Below, piece after piece: positions 8,540-15,612 of a DNA stretch of 29,460 bases. The notes below the pieces were generated by a model. The model saw only the letters and a program-made list of their open reading frames with translations, was not told where the DNA came from and did not search any database. The position numbers were made by a program, and so were the translations under genes. Every line of letters begins with the position of its first letter. Positions within the stretch are counted from its first letter, which is position 1. Origin of the DNA: CAZAQV01 sp964487255 (lineage in GTDB: Bacteria; Myxococcota_A; Polyangia; Polyangiales; CAZAQV01); contig CAZAQV010000042.1 in assembly GCA_964487255.1 (NCBI GenBank), positions 1 through 29,460 on the forward strand, given 5' to 3'.

Positions 8540-8605
8540 CGATGAACGGTCTTTCGAGGAGCGGATTTTGCTAGTTTGCAAAATCGTTGCTACGCAGAAA
8601 GACTA

Positions 8606-9079
<474 letters not shown>

Positions 9080-9361
9080 CCGTACGACGAGCGCACAGTT
9101 ACGTTCGTTTTCGTACTGAAGCCTCAATCGGTCAGGGTGTGACAGGTGCAGCCAGTCACCGCGGGTTGGATCTGCGCACAATGACGCTCTGCGCAGTTCT
9201 AGCCTTGCACATCTCGTTCAAAGCGCGTGCACACAGCAGAATGTGCCCTGTCTTGAGTCGATGCGCCCGCGCACGTAAGCGCCTGTTATGTGGCGGATAA
9301 AAGCACTACGCGTCAATTTAAGGGCGAGATTTCGCGTCACCGCTCTCTCCCCTCAGGTTCG
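9080..9361. other. Intergenic stretch with no gene seen
   Basis: Between the EVE gene and the sigma-54 promoter at 9362 there is no convincing coding sequence in either direction. Short open frames here have no signal peptide, motif or ribosome-binding site. Enhancer-type sites for a sigma-54 activator would be expected here, but I cannot point to one. Confidence 0.5.
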
Positions 9362-9380
9362 TTGGCACGCGAAGTGCTTT
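9362..9380 (+). promoter_or_regulatory. Sigma-54 (-24/-12) promoter
   Basis: The sequence TTGGCACGCGAAGTGCTTT matches the sigma-54 consensus TGGCAC-N5-TTGCT at every key position except T to G at -14. The invariant GG (9364-9365) and GC (9376-9377) are correctly spaced. The predicted transcription start is near 9389, about 30 bases before the lipoprotein start at 9419. Confidence 0.65.
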
Positions 9381-9418
9381 ACCCGCCTGCTCGTGGACGC
9401 GGAGCGACGGCGCTCCGG

Positions 9419-9925
9419 ATGATGGTGTTAGCTATGTTTTCAAAACGTGCAGAATCAGTACTTCGTATGTGCTTTGTGATGGTTGGACTGGCCGGGTGTG
9501 CCGCAGCGCCCGCCGATGGAGAGCCGGTAGTCGAGCCCCATTTCGGCTCGTTGACGGAGTCGATGAAGTCTTCGGGGGAGGTGAAGTTCGACGGATATCG
9601 ATCGGGTCACCTTCTTGCGGATGAGGGCTTTCACCTGTTCTCTTTTCAGGGACGCGGCGGTAGTGAAGTGACCGTGCAACTGCTTGAGAATTCTGTGAGC
9701 CCCAATCTGGTGCCCAACGTGTTTCTCGTGGGACCGGTCGACGATGGTGGGTTCCCTGAGGTCGGGCGCGCGCTGATGGATGAAGGCCAGATGCACATTT
9801 CGGCACAGCTTCCTGCGAGTGGACAGTACCTGGTCGCCGTTGGTGCGCAGCGTGGTCAGGGTATTTACACGCTGGCATTGTGGTGTGAGTCCGACAACTG
9901 CCAAGTCCCCCCGCAACTTGACTAG
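9419..9925 (+). CDS. Putative lipoprotein with PPC-like beta-sandwich domain
   Basis: About 168 residues from ATG 9419 (ATG 9422 and 9434 are also possible). The signal peptide ends in a good lipobox (VMVGLAGC). The mature part has the strand order of a PPC-like domain: GEVKFDGYRSGHLLADEGFH, then FSFQGRGGSEVTVQLLE, a mid-region with VPNVFLVGPV, and the closing GQYLVAVGAQRGQGIYTLAL. A cysteine pair (CESDNC) lies near the end. Such domains usually follow a secreted enzyme; here it stands alone as the whole mature protein. A sigma-54 promoter just upstream suggests activator-dependent expression. No substrate can be assigned. Confidence 0.68.
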   Translation: MMVLAMFSKRAESVLRMCFVMVGLAGCAAAPADGEPVVEPHFGSLTESMKSSGEVKFDGYRSGHLLADEGFHLFSFQGRGGSEVTVQLLENSVSPNLVPNVFLVGPVDDGGFPEVGRALMDEGQMHISAQLPASGQYLVAVGAQRGQGIYTLALWCESDNCQVPPQLD

Positions 9926-9964
9926 CATCGCCTGAAACGCACACATCTTGCTTTTCCGGGAAGA

Positions 9965-10023
9965 GGCGAAGCCAAAGCAACGCGATTTGCTATGCGCGAA
10001 TCGATCGTTGTGACGCTGAGCTG
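9965..10023 (+). repeat. Decayed copy of the 86-87-bp hairpin repeat family
   Basis: This stretch aligns base for base with the 87-bp unit at 12012 (shared blocks GCCAAAGCAA, GCGATTTG, AATCGAT, GTGACGC), with scattered changes. The hairpin is kept: CGATTTGC (9983-9990) pairs with GCGAATCG (9996-10003) around a five-base loop. The loop-closing pair is swapped from G-C to C-G relative to the other copies. Confidence 0.6.
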
Positions 10024-10085
10024 GTCGGGGCTCTGTCGCGGGCTCTTCCGCTCACGCGTCATCGCGGGGGGTGAATCGCCGCAGG

Positions 10086-10114
10086 CGATAGGGTCTGGGT
10101 GCCAGACCCTATCG
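10086..10114. terminator. Perfect 13-bp hairpin overlapping the permease stop codon
   Basis: Bases 10086-10098 and 10102-10114 are perfect inverted repeats (CGATAGGGTCTGG and its complement) with a three-base loop. The TAG of the OppC-like gene (10109-10111) lies inside one arm. There is no T-tract on either side, so it is either a weak terminator or a 3'-end stabilising hairpin. Confidence 0.5.
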
Positions 10115-10897
10115 AACGAGGCATTCGGCGACCCAATCTCCTGCCTGATTGAAGCAGAAGACCGTCACCGCGATTGCGGAGCCGGCGATCAGCGAAACGT
10201 GTGGATACATCAGCATCACCGCCGTTCCGTCGTCGAGTAATCCACCCCAGGAGGCCATCACTGAAGGCCCGATACCGAGAAAGGAAAGTGTCGCCTCTGC
10301 CAGGATCGCGGTGCCCATGTGCATCGTTGCCTGCACTGCGATCGGGGCAAGCAGGTTCGGAACGACGTGGACGCGTACGATGCGCAGCTCTGATGCGCCG
10401 AGCGCGAGGGCTGCGACCACAAACTCCTGCTCTCGTAGCGCGATGGCCTGAGCACGTGCGATTCGCGCATAGCCGACCCAGCTGGGCGCCACCAATGCCA
10501 AGATGACATGCTCAAGTCCGGGATGTGCAACCACAGCGAGCAGTGCGATGTTGATGACCAAGGCCGGAAAGGACTGAACGAGGTCGGCAACGCCGCGGAA
10601 GATCGAGTCGAAGAGTCCGCCCAGGTAGCCCGCCATCGTGCCGGCGAAGGTTCCGATCAGTCCCGAGAGTGCAACAACCGCGACTGCAATCACGGCCGCT
10701 GTGCGCGCCCCGTGCAGAAGTGCGCTTAGGATGTCGACCCCGTTGGTAGCGGTGCCAAGCCAGTGCGACGGTGAAGGAAGTGCGTATTGCGCACCCAGGT
10801 TCAGCTGGCCGGCCGGTTCGGGTGCGAGCCACGGTCCAATGAGTCCGAAAAGCAAGAAGAGCGCGCACCAGAGTAGATACAAAGCGCGCGCACTCAT
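10109..10897 (-). CDS. ABC transporter permease, DppC/OppC type
   Basis: A 262-residue inner-membrane permease of the peptide/nickel (Opp/Dpp) transporter family. It has a first membrane helix (LYLLWCALFLLFGLIGPWLAP), a periplasmic segment ending in HWLGTATNGVDILSALLHGA (typical of OppC after helix 1), further helices, and the EAA loop VVAALALGASELRIVRVHVVP that docks on the ATPase. The C-terminal FLGIGPSVMASWGGLLDDG is typical. Its ATG overlaps the upstream DppB-like gene by 4 bases. Neither a substrate-binding protein nor ATPases occur in this window, and the gap lies upstream, so the substrate is open. A perfect hairpin spans the stop codon. Confidence 0.93.
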   Translation of the reverse strand: MSARALYLLWCALFLLFGLIGPWLAPEPAGQLNLGAQYALPSPSHWLGTATNGVDILSALLHGARTAAVIAVAVVALSGLIGTFAGTMAGYLGGLFDSIFRGVADLVQSFPALVINIALLAVVAHPGLEHVILALVAPSWVGYARIARAQAIALREQEFVVAALALGASELRIVRVHVVPNLLAPIAVQATMHMGTAILAEATLSFLGIGPSVMASWGGLLDDGTAVMLMYPHVSLIAGSAIAVTVFCFNQAGDWVAECLVR

Positions 10898-11814
10898 CGT
10901 CGCGCTCCAATCCGTGGGTTCACCCAGCGCTGGATCAAATCGAGTGCCGCGTACGTCACGATGAACACGCAGCCGAAGGTCAGGATGCAGCCTTGGATGA
11001 CGGGAAAGTCGCGTGAGAAGAACGACTCCAAGAATAGCGTTCCCAACCCGTCTCGCTCAAAGATCTTCTCGGTGATAACTGCACCAGAAAGCAGCGCTGC
11101 GATCTGCGCTGCACCGACTGTGAGCACAGGATAGATGGCATTACGAAACACATGCTTCCAAAGAATGCGCGCAGGCGCGATGCCTCGGGCACGAGCAGCG
11201 AGTACGTAGAGCTGACCGTTTACCTCGATCGTCGAGGCGCGCATCTGTCGCGCGAGGATGGCGGCCATCGCGCTGCCCAGCGTCAGCGTTGGAAGGACGA
11301 GTTCGCCCCTCGTGTCTTGGCCCTCGCCTGGAAGCGGGAGCCATTGAAGGCGCATCGCGAAGAGCAAGATCAGCAGCGGACCGAGCCAGAGGTTGGGAAT
11401 TGCCAGTCCCAGGTTGGCTACCACCATGGCGATGCGGTCGCGCCCGGTGTTGGGGTGTGCGCCTGCGAGTAAGCCGAGCGGTGGTCCAAACAACCAAGCA
11501 AACAACAGTGCCCACAAGGCGAGTTCTGCTGTTGCCGGCAGGCGTTCGGCAATGACGTCGGTGACGGTACGAGTCGGCTCTCGGAAGGAGTGACCAAGCG
11601 TAAAGTCAAAAATGCTTTCCCAGTACGAGGCGTACTGTCTCCAGAGAGGTTGATCGAGGCCCAGCTCGGTCGCGACGGCGGCTTTTTGTTCGGGTGACGC
11701 CAAGTCGCCGGTGATGGCCTCCACCGGGTCGCCAGGCGCGATACGAACCAACAGGAACGAAAGCGTTGCGATCGCCCAGAGCGTCAGCGCTACTCGAAAG
11801 ATAGTGCTAGCCAT
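10894..11814 (-). CDS. ABC transporter permease, DppB/OppB type
   Basis: A 306-residue permease of the Opp/Dpp family. The N-terminus (TLWAIATLSFLLVRIAPGDP) carries the diagnostic helix and RIAPGDP turn of OppB proteins. It continues with TELGLDQPLWRQYASYW and LGHSFREPTRTVTDVIAERL, then six membrane helices and the EAA loop ARARGIAPARILWKHVFRNA. It ends in NPRIGARR. ATG 11814 is the natural start; an apparent extension upstream only reads through the repeat and the N-run. It pairs with the OppC-like gene through a 4-base overlap. Its promoter or upstream partners would lie in or beyond the repeat and gap. Confidence 0.94.
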   Translation of the reverse strand: MASTIFRVALTLWAIATLSFLLVRIAPGDPVEAITGDLASPEQKAAVATELGLDQPLWRQYASYWESIFDFTLGHSFREPTRTVTDVIAERLPATAELALWALLFAWLFGPPLGLLAGAHPNTGRDRIAMVVANLGLAIPNLWLGPLLILLFAMRLQWLPLPGEGQDTRGELVLPTLTLGSAMAAILARQMRASTIEVNGQLYVLAARARGIAPARILWKHVFRNAIYPVLTVGAAQIAALLSGAVITEKIFERDGLGTLFLESFFSRDFPVIQGCILTFGCVFIVTYAALDLIQRWVNPRIGARR

Positions 11815-11823
11815 CCGTATTTG

Positions 11824-12010
11824 TGATGAGCGTGCGACGCCAAAGCANNNNNNNNNNNNNNNNNNNNNNNNNNNNNNNNNNNNNNNNNNNNNNNNNNNNN
11901 NNNNNNNNNNNNNNNNNNNNNNNNNNNNNNNNNNNNNNNNNNNNNNNAAGCGATTTGGTACATCCAAATCGATGTTCGTGACGCGGAGCCGCGAAGAACC
12001 ATAGGTGTTG
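11824..12010 (+). repeat. 87-bp hairpin repeat, unit interrupted by the assembly gap
   Basis: Bases 11824-11847 equal the first 24 bases of the following unit (12011-12034), and 11948-12010 equal the rest. Joining across the gap gives one complete 87-bp unit, so the gap is exactly in phase with the repeat. The hairpin is CGATTTGG-TACAT-CCAAATCG at 11951-11971. Confidence 0.9.
11848..11947. other. Assembly gap (100 N)
   Basis: A run of exactly 100 N, the conventional placeholder for an unsized scaffold gap. It falls inside a tandem repeat, the likely cause of the assembly break. Any reading frame through it is artificial. Confidence 0.99.
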
Positions 12011-12011
12011 T

Positions 12012-12089
12012 GATGAGCGTGCGACGCCAAAGCAAAGCGATTTGGTACATCCAAATCGATGTTCGTGACGCGGAGCCGCGAAGAACCAT
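12012..12089 (+). repeat. 87-bp hairpin repeat, second unit
   Basis: A near-exact copy of the interrupted unit, starting GATGAGCGTGCGACG and ending GCGAAGAACCAT, with hairpin CGATTTGG-TACAT-CCAAATCG at 12038-12058. It lies just beyond the 3' end of the Cys-rich lipoprotein gene. Together with the interrupted unit it fills the space between that gene and the permease operon. Confidence 0.9.
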
Positions 12090-12099
12090 CAGTAGAGCG

Positions 12100-12501
12100 C
12101 TACTCATTGTTCGCGACGCAGAATCGACGACCCGGGTTCGAGTCTAACGTTCGTGCGATCGTTTGACCGTCTACGTCTTTAACTTCGTCCGCGAGGGCGC
12201 AGCGATAACCACCGCGGCAATCTCCGTTGTCCTCGCAGCTCTGCATGCACCAGGCGATCGACAGCCGCTCGGGCTCGGGCAAGAACTCGACGCACACGGC
12301 CTCGTCTGGGCAGGTATCGCCTTCACAGTTGATCACCGTGCAGTAACCGCCCGGTGACGCTACGTCACACAGGCGCTCGCCCTGAATGGAACAGTCAGTT
12401 GATGTCTCGCAATCGTCCCCTACCTCGGGTGGACATCCCCCGAGCAACGCCATCGCGGGCAGCACGATTATCCAAGGGGTACGCTGAAAAAAACTGAGCA
12501 C
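12100..12501 (-). CDS. Cys-rich putative lipoprotein
   Basis: About 133 residues from GTG 12501. The signal peptide (WIIVLPAMALLGGC) has a good lipobox, and the mature protein is dense in cysteines: about a dozen, spaced as in CETSTDCSIQGERLC, GGYCTVINCEGDTCPDEAVC, WCMQSCEDNGDC and RCALADE. This small disulfide-knit module recurs in secreted proteins of Myxococcota and is often annotated only as hypothetical. The frame stays open far upstream, but that part is antisense to the next gene and is not credible; GTG 12537 is another possible start. It is divergent from the first peptidase-like gene, with about 100 bases between. Confidence 0.68.
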   Translation of the reverse strand: MLSFFQRTPWIIVLPAMALLGGCPPEVGDDCETSTDCSIQGERLCDVASPGGYCTVINCEGDTCPDEAVCVEFLPEPERLSIAWCMQSCEDNGDCRGGYRCALADEVKDVDGQTIARTLDSNPGRRFCVANNE

Positions 12502-12603
12502 CGTGTCGCGGATATACGGGATGGCCGCGATTTGCACCAGCCCCGATAGAGGAAAAGTCGGGTCGCATGGCTGGCCCCCAAGAACTGAGCTATACGGCCG
12601 CCC

Positions 12604-14268
12604 ATGGAGAAACGTCAGTTTTTGTTGTGTTGGATCAGCGCGCTGAGTTCCTTGGGCGCCGCTGGACTCGTCGGTTGTGCCGCGAGCAGTGGTTCCGAGG
12701 AAGATTCGCTGTCGTCGGGCGTCGCTCGCGCGGATGGAAAGTTCGATACGAGCGTCGAGGCTGTGGTCCTTGATTTCGAATTCGAGGGTGAGTTTTTTAT
12801 CAACCAGTCGTGGGGCGGCTACACCCGCTACGTGGAGGACCAGCTCCTTTACACGATTGGGCACTTGAACGAGCAGCAGTCGGTGGGCCGTCTTGACCGC
12901 GTGCAAGTCACGTCGCTCGACGCTCAGCCGGTCGCGGGTGGTGTCAAGGTCCACTACAGCGCCCGCATGCCGGTCGCCTGGGGGCGTCGCGAATCTGTGC
13001 CCACGACGTACGACTTTAAGCTTCCGTACGACATTAGCTATAGCGGCCTTGAGGACTTCACGGCGAAGTACAAGGACAAGTGCGTCGACTGGAGTGCCCA
13101 CGACGTCGATAGCGGAAGCATGTGGTACTACTACCGCCCAGGTCGCTGCACCCTCGACGCTGAAGACATTTACACGTCGACCGCAAGCGTGTCCGTGTCG
13201 GATGTCAACACCACGGGCAAGTACCCTGAGTACCACAAAATCTGGGAAGACAACGTGTTCAAGACCGTCGCCATTTTTGGCAAGAACGAAGATGGTGAGA
13301 CAAGCAACAGCGACGTTGGCATCAGTGCCTACAACAGCTTCCTCAGTGCAGTGGAACAACGTCTCGCCGGGTCCGTCAGCTTGCGAACGGAGCCCGCTTC
13401 ATTCACCTCGAATCCCGGAGTTCAAGCGCCCGATGTGACGTTTTACGCCGAGTTGGCCGATGGCAAACAAGTTCAGGTGAACGTTCTCTTGGTCGACAAT
13501 GTACGCACCGCAGGGTTCGAGTTTGACCAGCGCTATGCACAGCTTTCGCCTGATGCCGACTTCATCATCTACAACGGCCACGCAGGGCTTGGTTCGAATA
13601 TCCGCGCGCTGGCCAACAAAGGGCGTTTCAAGCAAGGCCAATATAAGGTCGTGTTCATGAACGGCTGCGATACCCACGCATACGTTGACTCGGCGCTTTC
13701 TGACGCGACCGCGGCTGTCAACCCCGACGACCCGAACGGCACCAAGTATCTCGATGTTGCAACCAACGCGATGCCGGCCTTTTTCCGCTCGCTTCGCCGC
13801 GACACGATGGCCTTCTTCGAAGGCTTTCTCGACTACGATCAGCCGAAGACCTTCGAGCAGATCATGGCATCCGTAGACCCGTCGCAAATCGTGCTTGTCA
13901 CCGGTGAGCAAGACAACGTCTACGTTCCTGGTGGTGGAGGCGGCGGTGGTGGAAGCGCGACCGATGAGCCTGGGCTCGATGAGCAGGTCGTGCTTGCGCA
14001 AGGTGAGACGGCCCGCTTTGAGACTCCGACGCTTACGCCCAATACCTATCTCTTTAGTATCGAAGGTAGTGGCGACGCCGATCTCTACGTTCGCGTGGGT
14101 CAGCAACCCGATGCACGTAACTACGATTGCCGGCCCTATCGCTGGGGCTCCGATGAGAGCTGCGAGATCGACTTGCCCACAGAGGCCCCGATTCACGTGA
14201 TGCTCGTCGGCTACGAGGCAGCGAATGTCCGCCTGACCGCCCACCGTATTCAGCGCATCCAACCTTAA
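12604..14268 (+). CDS. Peptidase-like lipoprotein with PPC domain, paralogue 1
   Basis: A 554-residue lipoprotein (lipobox GLVGC, cysteine 25). Region order: RADGKFDTSVEAVVLDF at about 42-58; the family block CVDWSAHDVDSGSMWYYYRP at 160-179; NTTGKYPEYHKIWED at 202-216; a region resembling clan CD cysteine peptidases with His326 in FIIYNGHAG and Cys355 in VVFMNGCDTH, each after a hydrophobic strand; a Gly-rich linker (444-450); and a PPC domain (about 462-548) with the classic GSGDADLYVRVG and paired cysteines. The 29-residue His-Cys spacing is close to that of gingipain-type C25 enzymes. Peptidase activity is inferred, not proven. No strong ribosome-binding site is seen. It is the first of four paralogues. 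Confidence 0.88.
   Translation: MEKRQFLLCWISALSSLGAAGLVGCAASSGSEEDSLSSGVARADGKFDTSVEAVVLDFEFEGEFFINQSWGGYTRYVEDQLLYTIGHLNEQQSVGRLDRVQVTSLDAQPVAGGVKVHYSARMPVAWGRRESVPTTYDFKLPYDISYSGLEDFTAKYKDKCVDWSAHDVDSGSMWYYYRPGRCTLDAEDIYTSTASVSVSDVNTTGKYPEYHKIWEDNVFKTVAIFGKNEDGETSNSDVGISAYNSFLSAVEQRLAGSVSLRTEPASFTSNPGVQAPDVTFYAELADGKQVQVNVLLVDNVRTAGFEFDQRYAQLSPDADFIIYNGHAGLGSNIRALANKGRFKQGQYKVVFMNGCDTHAYVDSALSDATAAVNPDDPNGTKYLDVATNAMPAFFRSLRRDTMAFFEGFLDYDQPKTFEQIMASVDPSQIVLVTGEQDNVYVPGGGGGGGGSATDEPGLDEQVVLAQGETARFETPTLTPNTYLFSIEGSGDADLYVRVGQQPDARNYDCRPYRWGSDESCEIDLPTEAPIHVMLVGYEAANVRLTAHRIQRIQP
13102..13133 (+). other. 32-base block invariant in all four paralogues (copy 1)
   Basis: The bases encoding D-V-D-S-G-S-M-W-Y-Y and part of the next Y are identical in all four genes (also at 16084-16115, 18889-18920 and 20510-20541), including third codon positions. 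Other equally conserved protein motifs in the same genes differ freely at synonymous sites. Confidence 0.9.
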
Positions 14269-14276
14269 TCACAACG

Positions 14277-14293
14277 CAGCGTGCGTAACGCTG
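14277..14293. terminator. Possible bidirectional terminator hairpin
   Basis: CAGCGT (14277-14282) pairs with ACGCTG (14288-14293) around a five-base loop, in the 43-base gap between two convergent genes. No clear T-tract follows, so terminator function is tentative. Confidence 0.35.
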
Positions 14294-14311
14294 AAGTTCT
14301 GTGCGCTGCAT

Positions 14312-15427
14312 CTAATCAAGCGGCTGGAGGCGCCGTGCTTCCACGTCGAAACGCCAAGCGTCTGTGGCGTCCTCGAGATGCGTGAACGACGTAGGCTGAC
14401 GATTTCCTGGTTTTTGAATCCGGTAATGCGTCACCTGGTCTCCCAGCGCGAGGTAGCTGCCTTCCAAAAACAAGTCGACGAACTCAAACCAGGAGCCCGA
14501 TTTCGCGGTGTGCTGAGGCAAGAGGTCTCCCAACGTCAGTCGTGTGACGGCGTCTTTTTGAATGTACGAGACGGCAACCTGGTCCGGCCGCGCAAGCTCG
14601 GCGCTCGATTTTGCGCAGGCAACCCAGCCCTCGTTGGTGATCCCCATCACCGTCGGGCAAGTATGTCGATTGATTCTCCAGCTCAACTTGCCGTTCGCAA
14701 ATACATCGTTGATTTGGATGCTGTGGCGACCGTTCCCTGAGACGAAATCTCCGTTGCCGTTGCGATATGGGTTGACGTAGCCAAACAGTCGTTGCCACCT
14801 ATCGAGCATTGTCTTGCGTAGCTTGTCGGGCCATCTTGCAATCGACTTTGTGTTGCTCAGATGGGAGACGCGCACACTCCTGAGCGGCGTGAAGTCGTGC
14901 ATGGTGTGGCTGAACCAGCCCTTTGCAACATGCTTTCGGGTACGCTCGAGGGCGACATACGAAACGTTATGGGGCGACACATCGGTGGGGCAGCCACCGC
15001 CCAAGTAAGCGAACCAGGCTTCGGGTTCGCCGTCTTTGTTCACGTCTGCGATCTCGAAGGCATCGGCAAAGAACGACATGCCGAAGAAGTCACCCTCACC
15101 ATCGGGGCAATCGAAGCGATCTTTGAATCTCCGCACGACGACGTAGAGTTGGTCCCAGCTCGTGCGCGAACACCACGTGACTTCGATTCGACTCGTGAAC
15201 GCCCGATCGTCAGAGGCCTGTGAAGCTGTGACCAGGTGTGACCCACCGTTCGTGTCGTCCCAGCGGTAGGCGATCACGAAGTCACCTTCGCCTCTGCAGC
15301 TCTTGGGTGCTTCGGCGGGTGATGCCAGGTAGACTTCCGGACCCGACTCAGCCTGGACGGCAATGGGTGAGTGCACCCATAGCAATGTGGGAAGGCAGAG
15401 GGACCAGCGTGTGAAGTTCGTGAGCAT
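14312..15427 (-). CDS. Secreted protein resembling the M949 family
   Basis: About 371 residues from ATG 15427, with a signal peptide (LCLPTLLWVHSPIAVQA). Near the middle are FEIADVNKDGEPEAWFAYL and then GGGCPTDVSPHNVSYVALE. An acidic DxNxDGxxE loop followed by a Cys and DVSP is the hallmark I associate with M949_RS01915-type surface proteins. The match rests on this segment only, and the biochemical role of those proteins is unclear. Several cysteines (SCRGEGDF, WCSRTSW, DCPDGEGDF, HTCPTVMG, ACAKS) suggest disulfides. It is convergent with paralogue 1 and divergent from paralogue 2, so it looks inserted within the array. An ATG ten codons upstream is possible. Confidence 0.7.
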   Translation of the reverse strand: MLTNFTRWSLCLPTLLWVHSPIAVQAESGPEVYLASPAEAPKSCRGEGDFVIAYRWDDTNGGSHLVTASQASDDRAFTSRIEVTWCSRTSWDQLYVVVRRFKDRFDCPDGEGDFFGMSFFADAFEIADVNKDGEPEAWFAYLGGGCPTDVSPHNVSYVALERTRKHVAKGWFSHTMHDFTPLRSVRVSHLSNTKSIARWPDKLRKTMLDRWQRLFGYVNPYRNGNGDFVSGNGRHSIQINDVFANGKLSWRINRHTCPTVMGITNEGWVACAKSSAELARPDQVAVSYIQKDAVTRLTLGDLLPQHTAKSGSWFEFVDLFLEGSYLALGDQVTHYRIQKPGNRQPTSFTHLEDATDAWRFDVEARRLQPLD

Positions 15428-15612
15428 CGCGTGCCTACTGAGCAAGGGGAATGCCATGGCTCAGCGAGTAAAGATCCAGACGATTTTGCGCCCGAAGCGT
15501 GTCTAGTTATCGGCGAACCGTGTCAATCAACCCACAAAAAGCAGGGCAGCGGCCGCGTGAGCTCAATCGGCGCTAGGGTGGCCGGCTTGGAGAAGCTGCG
15601 CTAAGGCTCGGC

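Noticed and set aside
11711..12107. Open frames running through the N-run
   Set aside because: They exist only because N codons do not create stops, and they translate the repeat units rather than a gene.
12502..13359. Long minus-strand extension of the Cys-rich lipoprotein frame
   Set aside because: It is antisense to the first peptidase-like gene and its translation has no signal peptide or family pattern. The real gene begins near 12501 with a lipoprotein signal.
13399..14262. 287-codon minus-strand open frame opposite paralogue 1
   Set aside because: Similar long antisense frames occur opposite all four paralogues. They mirror the codon bias of the real genes and encode no recognisable motif.
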